IMG/VR virus record: IMGVR_UViG_3300027872_000119
Span: 1-22,453 of that record
Source: a virus
Strand: one strand, 5' to 3'
DNA: 22,453 nucleotides
Shown: one piece after another, positions 1 to 6,867 of the stretch
How positions within the stretch are numbered: position 1 is the first letter of the stretch
Layout of the letters: each line of letters begins with the position of its first letter
Notes under the pieces: generated by a model
Told to the model about the DNA's origin: nothing
What the model saw: the letters and a program-made list of their open reading frames with translations, nothing else
Databases searched by the model: none
Program-made: the position numbers and the translations under genes

Positions 1-1098
1 GCACTTGACGGAGTAGAACTTCAGTTTTCCAACAATGCCTCAGATTGGGATACGGTCTACAGGTATAGTCTCGTTGCGAGCGTAGGGAGAATCTTCACCG
101 CACCCGCACTAGCTTCGAACTTCCGTATTGTGTTCACGAATGGAACTACTGCTCAAACAGTCTTTAGAATTCAGACCCGTCTTCACCGGAACGTTCAGCT
201 TCCTTTATCTCAGGCCGCTGATGGAGAATCAGTTGTCGGAAACCCTGTTTTAGTTGCTGGTCTTAACGCTGGTAACGCCCAGTCGCTGCAGGTTGACAGC
301 GGTGGTGTTGTAGCTGTATCAATCACAGGCACTAGACGAGTTGAAGGTGGAGAAGCGCACGACGCTCCTGCGACACTCAATCCTCACCTAATGGCAGGAG
401 CTGCCTCAGCTACGGCTCCTACTGATGTTTCACTAGACGATGACGTTGTACGTCTTTGGGCCTTACTCAATGGTTCACTTGTTGTAAACCTCGCGTCAGG
501 TGGAACGCTCATTGCTGCCGAGGCTGATGACGATTCAGTCGCTGCTGCTGGAACCTTCTTTCCCTCCATAGATTTGGGCTACGAGTTCAATGGCACAACC
601 TGGCAACGAAAACAAACCCGAGCACACGATGCCGTTGATGCTGGCGATCCAACCAAAATAGGTTACAAAGCTCTCGCACACAGCGCTTCTCCCACGGCGG
701 TAGCTGCTCTTGATCGAGTAGACGCTCCTGCAAATCGACACGGTATCCCATTCGTAATTGGTGGACATCCTAACATTGAACATCTCTCTCGACTCGATAC
801 TGCTGTTCAGACAAACGCAATACTCAAGACTGTTGCTGCCGGCGAGAAGTGGATCACGACCGCATATTCGATCTATGTCTCAGCTGATGTTACTGCCGCA
901 CCTTCTGTCCTTCTTGAAACAGGTACTACAAGAATCTGGGAGAGTGGTGAAGTAATCGCGGGTGGTGGTATTAGTCGTGGAGCTGGTTCTGGAATCTTAG
1001 CAATCGGAGCTGACGGAGACGATCTCTTGTGGACTTGCTCAGTCCCCACTGGAGGTGATGTCCTTATTGAAGTCTCTGGCTACATCGTTCCGAGTTGA
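1..1098 (+). CDS. Beta-rich phage tail/fibre-type structural protein, 5' partial
   Basis: The frame is open from base 1 and ends at TGA 1096-1098, giving 365 visible residues; a GTG at 130 exists in frame but coding character continues upstream of it, so the true start lies outside the window. The visible N-terminal part (about residues 1-65) has the alternating hydrophobic pattern and the FRIVFTNGTTAQTVFRIQT stretch common in phage structural proteins that carry beta-sandwich units. The middle is rich in Ala, Gly, Val and Asp with short motifs such as GNPVLVAGLN and DAGDPTKIGYKA, resembling modules repeated in phage fibre-like proteins. There are no cysteine pairs, membrane segments or enzymatic motifs. 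It sits directly upstream of two further fibre-type genes in the same orientation, and the next start codon (1102) follows its stop at once. Inference: a virion surface or receptor-binding component. The structural class is fairly likely; the exact role is unknown. Confidence 0.65.
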   Translation, partial: ALDGVELQFSNNASDWDTVYRYSLVASVGRIFTAPALASNFRIVFTNGTTAQTVFRIQTRLHRNVQLPLSQAADGESVVGNPVLVAGLNAGNAQSLQVDSGGVVAVSITGTRRVEGGEAHDAPATLNPHLMAGAASATAPTDVSLDDDVVRLWALLNGSLVVNLASGGTLIAAEADDDSVAAAGTFFPSIDLGYEFNGTTWQRKQTRAHDAVDAGDPTKIGYKALAHSASPTAVAALDRVDAPANRHGIPFVIGGHPNIEHLSRLDTAVQTNAILKTVAAGEKWITTAYSIYVSADVTAAPSVLLETGTTRIWESGEVIAGGGISRGAGSGILAIGADGDDLLWTCSVPTGGDVLIEVSGYIVPS

Positions 1099-1101
1099 TG
1101 A

Positions 1102-2181
1102 ATGGCAGCGCTCGGTTGGTTACTTAACCTAGGTTTCGCCGGTGGTGGTGCAGGAGGGACGCCGGTTAGCAACACCACACAGACGCCAGTAGAGTGGTTA
1201 GGAACACTAGAAGTCGGAAAGCAAATACCTGTCGAGTGGTTAGCACTCGCAGAACTGGCCCTAACATCACCTGTAGAATGGTTGCAAGAAATAGAAGAAA
1301 CCAAACAGGTTCCGGTAGAGTGGCTACAGGAAATAGAAGAAGGACTACAAGTTCCTGTGGAGTGGTTAGAACGTTTAGAGCTAGAATTAGCGTCACCTGT
1401 TGAATGGATAGGGCTGTTGGAAGTACTTCGACAAACTCCTACTGAGTGGTTGGGAACAGTAGAAGTCGGAGAACAAACGCCCGTTGAGTGGATAGAACAG
1501 CTAGAGTCAGGAGCAATAACGCCAGCGGAATGGTTGGCAGAAATAACAAAGAGTGACCAAGTTCCTGTAGAGTGGGTGGGACTTCTTGAAGCAAGCTTGA
1601 CGATACCTGTGGAGTGGCTTCAAGGAATCCTACAAACACAAGCAATTCCAGTAGAGTGGTTAGCAGCCTTAACATCGTCAGTAGTAATACCAGTAGAATG
1701 GACGGGGCTTCTAACCGGAACAAAGCAGGTATCAGTCGAATGGACATCGGATCTTGTACTACAGACAGCAGTAACGCCGGTAGAGTGGAAAGGACTCATA
1801 GAATCAGGTCAAGGAACAGCAGTAGAGTGGTTAAAATCCTTACTCGTTTCAGTAGTCGTTCCAGTAGAATGGGTGTTCTCTGCGGTGTCGATCGGAGCAC
1901 TATCAACGACGCCAGTAGAATGGCTGAACTCTGTAGCGAACCTTGTTGTCAAAGAGATCGTTCCAGTAGAATGGTTGTTGGGAAGCAGCGTCGTACAAGA
2001 AGCAATAGTCAACGTCGAATTCATCGGCTTCTTTGGAACAGGCGTTCTCGGCCATGTACGGTGTGATTTCAGGGTGTTCCCTTGGGCCAGTTGCGACATT
2101 GAAACCTTTGAATGGTCAAAGACAATAAACGTGAAAACCTTCAACTGGATTAACGAAGATAGTGAGGCATTTAACCAATGA
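1102..2181 (+). CDS. PVEW-repeat protein (about 19 tandem 14-residue repeats), probable fibre/shaft
   Basis: The protein has 359 residues. A hydrophobic, glycine-rich N-terminus (1-27, containing GFAGGGAGG) is followed from residue 28 to 302 by nineteen tandem units that begin [TISV]-P-V-E-W. Thirteen consecutive units are exactly 14 residues; later units are 14-17. A twentieth, degenerate unit starts VNVEF. The last 40 residues hold looser echoes (TFEW, TFNW, AFNQ). Within a unit, a hydrophobic residue follows the Trp and further Leu/Val/Ile alternate with Glu, Lys, Gln or Thr, as in short beta strands linked by turns at the Pro. Synonymous codons differ freely between units while PVEW is kept, so selection acts on the protein. 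I do not recognise a named family. Inference: a repetitive beta fibre or shaft; adenovirus-type triple beta-spirals have repeats of similar length. It starts 3 bases after the upstream fibre-type gene and its ATGA overlaps the next gene. Confidence 0.8.
   Translation: MAALGWLLNLGFAGGGAGGTPVSNTTQTPVEWLGTLEVGKQIPVEWLALAELALTSPVEWLQEIEETKQVPVEWLQEIEEGLQVPVEWLERLELELASPVEWIGLLEVLRQTPTEWLGTVEVGEQTPVEWIEQLESGAITPAEWLAEITKSDQVPVEWVGLLEASLTIPVEWLQGILQTQAIPVEWLAALTSSVVIPVEWTGLLTGTKQVSVEWTSDLVLQTAVTPVEWKGLIESGQGTAVEWLKSLLVSVVVPVEWVFSAVSIGALSTTPVEWLNSVANLVVKEIVPVEWLLGSSVVQEAIVNVEFIGFFGTGVLGHVRCDFRVFPWASCDIETFEWSKTINVKTFNWINEDSEAFNQ
1183..2043 (+). repeat. Tandem coding repeat, 42-bp period (PVEW units)
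   Basis: Nineteen tandem units span 1183-2007, and a degenerate unit continues to about 2043. The unit length is 42 bp for units 1-13, 15 and 16, 45 bp for unit 14, and 48-51 bp for units 17-19. The core encodes Pro-Val-Glu-Trp. Pro appears as CCA, CCT, CCG and CCC, Val as GTA, GTC, GTG and GTT, and Glu as GAG and GAA, so the DNA repeats are diverged although the peptide is not. Confidence 0.9.
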
Positions 2182-2564
2182 CTCTTGTGCAGTTAGACGA
2201 TTCAATCACGATTCCAGCGCCAGCAGACGATCATTGTATTCTGCGTAATTTCAACAATGTCGAAGCCGGGGTAACAATCGTACAGGCTTGGCTAACTGTA
2301 AAGAGATTCGACTCTGACCTAGATCCTGGCCTTTTTCAAAAGGACATCAATCTAGTAGACAATCCCGGCGTCGGACATATCGTTGCAGATGGCACAAGTG
2401 GTACGATAACTCTGAGATTCGACATACTTCCGGCAGACTCTCTGTTACTCCAAACAGGAGCAAAGCAGTTCGACATCCAAGTAAAAACAGCAACAGGAAA
2501 GATTCACACCCAAAACGCAGGTACGATCAGAGCAAAGAAGCCTGAAATAACTAAAGCATCCTGA
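2178..2564 (+). CDS. Small beta-sandwich-like virion protein (hypothetical)
   Basis: The product has 128 residues. The ATG at 2178 overlaps the stop of the PVEW-repeat gene (ATGA), so the two are probably translationally coupled. The sequence begins MTLVQLDDSITIPAP and ends with FDIQVKTATGKIHTQNAG followed by a short basic tail. This arrangement, an N-terminal strand, a central strand around AWLTVKRFDSD and a C-terminal strand with a turn at TATGK, resembles the small Ig-like or upper-baseplate-type domains that phages place next to fibre proteins. That resemblance is from memory and is not a confirmed family assignment. There is no signal peptide, membrane segment or catalytic motif. Its place after two fibre-type genes suggests an accessory fibre or tail-surface protein, possibly a cap or chaperone for the repeat protein. 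Confidence 0.6.
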   Translation: MTLVQLDDSITIPAPADDHCILRNFNNVEAGVTIVQAWLTVKRFDSDLDPGLFQKDINLVDNPGVGHIVADGTSGTITLRFDILPADSLLLQTGAKQFDIQVKTATGKIHTQNAGTIRAKKPEITKAS

Positions 2565-2566
2565 TG

Positions 2567-2579
2567 GGACATGGTGTCC
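2567..2579. promoter_or_regulatory. Intergenic palindrome GGACA-TGG-TGTCC, copy 1
   Basis: A perfect 5-bp inverted repeat with a 3-base centre fills most of the 20-base gap between the small beta protein and terS. The 16 bases ATGGGACATGGTGTCC are identical to those before the major capsid gene (copy 2), and a close variant lies at 19799. It could be a DNA operator, part of a phage promoter, or a short RNA hairpin or processing site in the late transcript. The sequence alone does not decide. Confidence 0.6.
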
Positions 2580-2584
2580 GGTAA

Positions 2585-3091
2585 ATGGGAAAACAAATAG
2601 TCGAAGCTTGGAAGCCAGTTCACGACGAGATGCTCGCGATGCATCTTGCCGCGTATTCTAACGTGAGAATCGCCCAGGTCACCGGGTACTCTCCCGAGCA
2701 CGTCTCAGTAATGCTCAACGACCCAAGAGCAGAGAAAGCGATATTTGCTCTCAGAAAGAGACTTCGAAAGAAGGCAATTGGTGACATCGAAGATAGGATG
2801 GTTGATCTCGCGGAACGCAGTCTCCAGAATATTGCTGAGACAGTCGAGCATCGGTACGATGAAAATGCGGTTGCGTCGAAGGGTAAGATGCACCAAGATG
2901 ACGTTGGATTCAAACTACTTGCGTGCCTTGGCTATAATGGTAAGGGTGCGAAGGAAACTGAGCCACGTCGGTTGACGCTTTCAGCAGATCAGGGTGAACG
3001 ACTTGTCACGGCACTAGAAAAGTCAGCGGCAGTTGACCGTCTGATTGAAGAAGCAGAGGAAGTTGAGGTGGTGTGTGAAGAGACCGGTTGA
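2585..3091 (+). CDS. terS: Terminase small subunit (TerS)
   Basis: The protein has 168 residues, a usual size for phage small terminases, and lies directly before the large terminase gene, the standard order. Residues about 24-45 (NVRIAQVTGYSPEHVSVML) form a helix-turn-helix of the type that binds the packaging site. The basic stretch RKRLRKKAIGD is followed by a long helical region (about 65-95) suited to ring oligomerisation. The acidic C-terminus is a likely TerL contact. Known role of the family: recognises viral DNA and stimulates the TerL motor. The ATG at 2585 directly follows an in-frame stop and the GGACATGGTGTCC palindrome; no convincing Shine-Dalgarno sequence precedes it, which is unusual here. 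Later in-frame ATGs at 2630 and 2639 lack one too. The gene ends 17 bases inside terL. Confidence 0.8.
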   Translation: MGKQIVEAWKPVHDEMLAMHLAAYSNVRIAQVTGYSPEHVSVMLNDPRAEKAIFALRKRLRKKAIGDIEDRMVDLAERSLQNIAETVEHRYDENAVASKGKMHQDDVGFKLLACLGYNGKGAKETEPRRLTLSADQGERLVTALEKSAAVDRLIEEAEEVEVVCEETG

Positions 3092-4736
3092 TTGGAAGCC
3101 CGATGAGGGCGACTGGAACCACATGGTTGATGAGCAGACTGTCTCTGCCCAAAGGAAAAAGGGCGAAGAACGGCTTAAGGAACTGACGAACGATCAAGTC
3201 AAGCACCTACGAAAGAGGTGTAAAGACGATCTGTTCTTCTTGTGTACGGGTCCGCTTGAGTATGATTTGCTGTCTCCTAACTTCCACGGTAGTTACACGA
3301 GGTGGCTTGGAAGAACGAGGAACAATAGATTTAGGATTCAACTACTCGCACGGGGGCACTATAAGTCCACCATCGCGACGATTGGAGAATCATGTCAGAT
3401 AGCTCTACCTTGCGACGGACGCGAGGATGAAATTGAGTATCCATGGAGTCTTGGTCCAACAGTTAAGATTCTAATTGGACATGAGAACAGAGAAAGCGCA
3501 GCCCGGTTCCTGTTTGAAATAACGGAAGCCTTTATGAGTAAACCGTTGATGCTGGCCCTCTATCCCGAATGCGTGCCATCGAAACGGAATCAGAGAATGA
3601 ATAAGTGGGAGTTAGAACTTCCACGAAAATCGTCATCAAAAGAACCGACCTTCGACACTATCGGGGTAGAGGGTGCAGCTCAGGGAAGGCACTACAACCG
3701 ACTCAAGTTTGACGATTTGGTTGGAGAAAAAGCAAGAGATTCCGAGACGGTTATGAAGGGCGTCCTCGGTTGGTTTAACAACTGTTTGTCACTGACCACT
3801 CGGTTTAAGATTGACGGGTGGGATCTGATTGGAACGCGCTGGAGTGCCTTAGACGTGTATGGTCATGCGATCAAAACTTACGGGGTTAATCTCGCGGATT
3901 CGATCGTCAATGTACCTCACGACGATTACAAAGATGGTAAAGCGGCAGCTTACATTCGGGGAGCTATTGAAAACGAATTGCCAGTTTTCCCCGAGGAATT
4001 CGATCTTGATACTCTGGGTATTATTCGGCAAGACCGCAAGGTTTGGGCAGCGCAATACGCGAATAACCCAAAGGAAAGCGGACTCACAACCTTTGATCCT
4101 AAGTGGCTAAAGACCTACAATGTGAAGGGATCTAATCTCTACATCTTTGAAGGCAAGGCGACGAGGAAGGTTGATGTCTGGAAGCTACAGCGGTACATCC
4201 TGATCGACCCGAGTCTGGGAGAAACAGAGAGTGCTGATGAGACGGGGATTGTAGTTACAGGTGTTGACGAACATTTCAACATCTATATTCTCGAGACTGT
4301 TAAAAAGCGGCTCATTGCACCAGAGCTTATCGACTTGATGTTCCGGTTGTATACGAAATGGAACCCGAAGTGGCTCTCTATGGAAGAAGTCATCTTCTCA
4401 GCGGTGTATAAGTATTGGTTTCAGAGGGAATGTCGGCAGCGAGGTGTGAATCCATCGATTTACCCATACAAGCCGGGTAGTAAAAGGTCCAAGATTGCGC
4501 GAATTGAGGGTCTAGCGAACTACTTTTCTTCCGGTCAGATCTATATTTCGGAGGGGATGCACGATTTTCGCGATGAATATGAGTGGTTCCCTCTTGGAAG
4601 CAGCGAACACTTGCTTGATGCGCTGGCACAAGGGCCAGAACTGTGGGTTCCTGAGGCAGTACAGCACCAAATGGACGATTATGCTGCCGCAGAAGAAGAA
4701 CTCATGGCAATGAGGAGTCCGGAGACAGGATATTAG
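3075..4736 (+). CDS. terL: Terminase large subunit (TerL), packaging ATPase-nuclease
   Basis: I place the start at GTG 3075 (553 residues) because GAGG at 3065-3068 lies 6 bases upstream; an in-frame TTG at 3045 gives ten more residues. The ATPase half shows the Walker A variant RGHYKST (93-99), the Walker B stretch LKFDDLVGE with D213/D214, and the coupling motif GTRW (253-256). The nuclease half shows the RNase H-like acidic residues in ILIDPSLGE (D378), SMEEVIF (E437/E438) and SEHLLDALA (H512, D515). All expected motifs are present and in order, so the enzyme looks complete. Known function: drives DNA into the prohead through the portal and cuts the concatemer. It overlaps terS by 17 bases. 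Here the portal gene does not follow directly; a cassette of six small genes intervenes. Confidence 0.95.
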   Translation: MKRPVDWKPDEGDWNHMVDEQTVSAQRKKGEERLKELTNDQVKHLRKRCKDDLFFLCTGPLEYDLLSPNFHGSYTRWLGRTRNNRFRIQLLARGHYKSTIATIGESCQIALPCDGREDEIEYPWSLGPTVKILIGHENRESAARFLFEITEAFMSKPLMLALYPECVPSKRNQRMNKWELELPRKSSSKEPTFDTIGVEGAAQGRHYNRLKFDDLVGEKARDSETVMKGVLGWFNNCLSLTTRFKIDGWDLIGTRWSALDVYGHAIKTYGVNLADSIVNVPHDDYKDGKAAAYIRGAIENELPVFPEEFDLDTLGIIRQDRKVWAAQYANNPKESGLTTFDPKWLKTYNVKGSNLYIFEGKATRKVDVWKLQRYILIDPSLGETESADETGIVVTGVDEHFNIYILETVKKRLIAPELIDLMFRLYTKWNPKWLSMEEVIFSAVYKYWFQRECRQRGVNPSIYPYKPGSKRSKIARIEGLANYFSSGQIYISEGMHDFRDEYEWFPLGSSEHLLDALAQGPELWVPEAVQHQMDDYAAAEEELMAMRSPETGY

Positions 4737-4739
4737 GTC

Positions 4740-4868
4740 ATGGCACTTCATGCGAGACGAAGTCAGCGGGTAGGAACGGTTCGCACGGCAAAAAAGCGTG
4801 TGATTAAGAAAAGACCACCGCGAAAGCCGGTCAGACGGCGTCCCACAAAGGGGATGAGGAAGAGGTAG
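4740..4868 (+). CDS. Tiny arginine/lysine-rich protein (42 aa)
   Basis: ATG 4740 opens 3 bases after the terL stop and runs to TAG 4866-4868, giving 42 residues. Nineteen of the 42 residues are Arg or Lys and none is Asp or Glu (for example VRTAKKRVIKKRPPRKPVRRR). Such composition suits binding of DNA or RNA in the style of protamine-like or virion DNA-condensing peptides. No family is recognised. The gene sits exactly between terL and the next small basic gene, with a 3-base gap on each side, which supports its being real although it is short. A packaging-related or DNA-charge-neutralising role is only inference; a non-coding explanation remains possible. Confidence 0.6.
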   Translation: MALHARRSQRVGTVRTAKKRVIKKRPPRKPVRRRPTKGMRKR

Positions 4869-4871
4869 GCC

Positions 4872-5039
4872 ATGCCACTGAAGAAAGGACGCTCGAAGAA
4901 GGTAGTCGGCCAGAATATTCGCGAATTGAAGCGTTCTGGCAGGCCACAAAAGCAAGCGGTAGCGATTGCGCTGAACAAAGCAGGAAAAGGTCGAAAGCAG
5001 CAAAGACCTCGGAGAGGTAACACAAGGAGAAGAAAGTAA
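4872..5039 (+). CDS. DUF6496-like small basic protein (55 aa)
   Basis: ATG 4872 has AGAGGTAGG just upstream, and the frame runs to TAA 5037-5039. The start MPLKKGRSKKVVGQNIRELK and the segment SGRPQKQAVAIALNKAG match, from memory, the DUF6496 pattern seen in many phage and bacterial small proteins. The C-terminal 15 residues are a basic tail (RPRRGNTRRRK). Twenty-one of 55 residues are Arg or Lys. The function of the family is not established; a nucleic-acid-binding role is plausible from charge. The stop TAA shares an A with the next gene's ATG (TAATG), so translation is likely coupled. The match of the core motif makes this a confident gene call despite its length. Confidence 0.85.
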   Translation: MPLKKGRSKKVVGQNIRELKRSGRPQKQAVAIALNKAGKGRKQQRPRRGNTRRRK

Positions 5040-5305
5040 TGAATGAGTTAATGATCTATGCGGCAGGAATGTTAGTCGCGGCTGGTATGGGTGGCTTGAA
5101 GGGTGTGTTTGCTTTTGTGAAGAAGCAGAAGCCTGTAGTGAAATCCCTTCTCGTCTTCGGAATTGCAGGGGTATTCGTTTTTGCATCTTCATTCGTTCCA
5201 GGCGTTGAACTTGGTGTGAGTGATATGCCATTGGCTGCTCTCGTTGCAATGGGATCGAGAGAGATTCTCAACGCATTGAAGGCAGTGGGAAGTTCTGATG
5301 CGTAA
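5039..5305 (+). CDS. Small two-helix membrane protein, holin candidate
   Basis: The product has 88 residues. Two hydrophobic segments are visible: about residues 5-27 (YAAGMLVAAGMGGLKGVFAF) and 36-53 (SLLVFGIAGVFVFASSF), separated by the basic loop VKKQKPVVK. A weaker segment around DMPLAALVAMG and a short polar tail follow. Size and topology fit a class II holin or another small phage inner-membrane protein. No holin signature is definite, and no endolysin is adjacent; the nearest peptidase candidate lies about 8 kb downstream. The TAATG start overlap couples it to the basic protein gene upstream, and its end overlaps the start of the secreted LamG-like gene by 8 bases. Alternative: a membrane-anchored superinfection or host-interaction protein. 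Confidence 0.6.
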   Translation: MNELMIYAAGMLVAAGMGGLKGVFAFVKKQKPVVKSLLVFGIAGVFVFASSFVPGVELGVSDMPLAALVAMGSREILNALKAVGSSDA

Positions 5306-6548
5306 GTTATTTCTCTTTGTCCTACTCGCGTTCGCTAGTCCGGCGATGGCGCAGGATACAACGATTGTTGCCAATCCTGGGGATAGTCTTGTCATCACGA
5401 CAACGACAACGACTGTTGTTAAGGTCATTGCGGGTGAGGTACTACCTCCACCTGTGGACACTATTCCACCTCCACCACCGGACACGACTCCTCCGCCTCC
5501 ATCTACTCTCACACCGATTGTACGTGTGGTAGGAATCACAGCTCCAACTTCAATACCTGCTGATCAAATACCTGACCTAGCAGAGGGAACGATTTGCTTC
5601 GCATATGATGCTATTAATGGTGGGATTTATTCACGCGATGCGAATGGATTTGGCGAAGGTGGACATCTCGATATTCAACTCCTTAACGGTTTGTTGCGTG
5701 TAAGATCACAGACAACGAACACCAGTTTCGTTATAGAAGTATCTGGAGCTACAGGTAAGCACCGAGGGTGCTATCGTTACGGTCAAGAGATGACAGTATA
5801 TCTTGATGGAGAAGTTGCTGGAACGAACATTCATAGTGGTTCAACAGAGCTAAATAACACTGACATAATTCTTGGTGCTTCTTGTGTTCAGTGTGTTCAA
5901 GATACATTAGATCCTCTTGGATCGTTCCTAAATGGAGAATTGTCAGAACTTGAGATTTACGACGTTCCGATGGGAGATTCAGTCGCGAAGGCTTGGAGCT
6001 TCTTTGAGGACACAACTGTCGTGGTTCCTCCAGGCGAATGTCCTTATCCAGATCCAACTGACTGTAACGAATCGAATTATTACTGGCCGCCTACAGAACT
6101 GGTTGGAGCACCGGCTCCGGTTGGGAATGACTTCAATCTTCCCATCCCAATAGAGTGGATTTCGGTTTACCAGGCCGGCCAGCGTCTCTTACCAAGCGGC
6201 GAGTTCACCCTTCACCCGAAACTGGCTGTAGTACAGATTGGCCCGAACCTGCACGCCCCGTTGTGTGAGACTCGTTGTAGCCCTCCTTATGGTGGAGAGT
6301 TTGATCTTTATGTCGAAAATCACCTTATCGATTTTGGGCGGTACTACGGCTTCATTTGGCGGCCCGGCGAACAGCGTATTTACTCAGCCGAACTGATCTG
6401 GTGGGAAAGATGCTGTCTGCCCAACTCCGAAGTGACCCGAGAGAACCGCAGGATTTTGGGTAGACGCACAATTCAGTGGGACGCAAGAATGAATTACTGG
6501 GTTTCTCAGGGTGACACGACACGGATTACGCACGACAACCGAAGTTAA
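5298..6548 (+). CDS. Secreted LamG/ConA-like domain protein with proline-rich linker
   Basis: The protein has 416 residues. The N-terminus MRKLFLFVLLAFASPAMA is a textbook cleavable signal peptide with an AMA cleavage site before QD. A Thr-rich then Pro-rich linker follows (about 35-75, with PPPPPDTTPPPP). Residues about 95-225 fit a laminin-G/concanavalin-type jelly roll (GHLDIQLLNGLLRV, MTVYLDGEVAGTN, GELSELEIYDV). The C-terminal 190 residues contain several Cys and Trp and a PIPIEWISVY segment reminiscent of the PVEW motif of the repeat protein. Exported proteins are uncommon among phage late genes; it may act in the periplasm or on the host surface. It shares the unusual Pro-rich linker style with the 751-residue adhesin downstream and with the membrane protein at 6864. 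Function is unknown; carbohydrate or surface binding is the likeliest activity of the fold. Confidence 0.7.
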   Translation: MRKLFLFVLLAFASPAMAQDTTIVANPGDSLVITTTTTTVVKVIAGEVLPPPVDTIPPPPPDTTPPPPSTLTPIVRVVGITAPTSIPADQIPDLAEGTICFAYDAINGGIYSRDANGFGEGGHLDIQLLNGLLRVRSQTTNTSFVIEVSGATGKHRGCYRYGQEMTVYLDGEVAGTNIHSGSTELNNTDIILGASCVQCVQDTLDPLGSFLNGELSELEIYDVPMGDSVAKAWSFFEDTTVVVPPGECPYPDPTDCNESNYYWPPTELVGAPAPVGNDFNLPIPIEWISVYQAGQRLLPSGEFTLHPKLAVVQIGPNLHAPLCETRCSPPYGGEFDLYVENHLIDFGRYYGFIWRPGEQRIYSAELIWWERCCLPNSEVTRENRRILGRRTIQWDARMNYWVSQGDTTRITHDNRS

Positions 6549-6555
6549 ATGACGA

Positions 6556-6867
6556 ATGGAGATCGCGCAGCCAGCAAGAGGAGCGCAAGGAGTCACGGGA
6601 AGATGTATAAGATGTAACGGTCCAGTACGTCTAGATATGGATACCGATGGGAACGGGCTTCTAGTCGAGTACGTCTATCCTTGCGATCGATGTATACGGT
6701 CTGGGAAAGTTTACTTAAAAGAACCAGTTACCATCTGTCCTGATTGTAGGTTGACACGACGACGAGTTAAGAATGGTAAGAGCATTGCACGTTGTGTCAA
6801 ATGTGACCGAAAAGTTCGAACCATATGGAAGCGACGCGAGCGTGCTCGAAAAAAGAATGGAAGATGA
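6556..6867 (+). CDS. Eight-cysteine zinc-ribbon-like protein
   Basis: The product has 103 residues with four CxxC knuckles: C17/C20, C43/C46, C61/C64 and C80/C83. Their pairing (first with second, third with fourth) would give two zinc sites, each with a loop of about 15-22 residues. The C-terminus from residue 85 on is strongly basic (RKVRTIWKRRERARKKNGR), as expected for a nucleic-acid contact. ATG 6556 is chosen because the earlier ATG at 6549 leads to a 22-codon dead end. Candidates for its role are a small transcription or RNA-binding factor, or a zinc-stapled adaptor; nothing in the sequence tells these apart. The stop overlaps the start of the next gene (ATGA), so it belongs to the same accessory cassette. 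Confidence 0.7.
   Translation: MEIAQPARGAQGVTGRCIRCNGPVRLDMDTDGNGLLVEYVYPCDRCIRSGKVYLKEPVTICPDCRLTRRRVKNGKSIARCVKCDRKVRTIWKRRERARKKNGR

Noticed and set aside
1183-2007. 42-bp periodic repeats as a possible CRISPR array or iteron block
   Set aside because: The repeats are in frame in a long coding sequence and conserved only at the peptide level; there are no constant repeats with unique spacers.
3045-3074. TTG start for terL
   Set aside because: GTG 3075 has GAGG at good spacing; the extra ten residues look like read-through of the terS frame overlap.
4512-5249. 245-codon frame on the minus strand across terL, the small basic genes and the membrane gene
   Set aside because: It runs antisense to four good genes including the terL nuclease motifs; its composition looks like a shadow frame.
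6825-6863. Upstream start for the single-span membrane protein
   Set aside because: It would add a polar stretch before the membrane helix inside the zinc-ribbon gene; the ATGA at 6864 is the usual junction type here.
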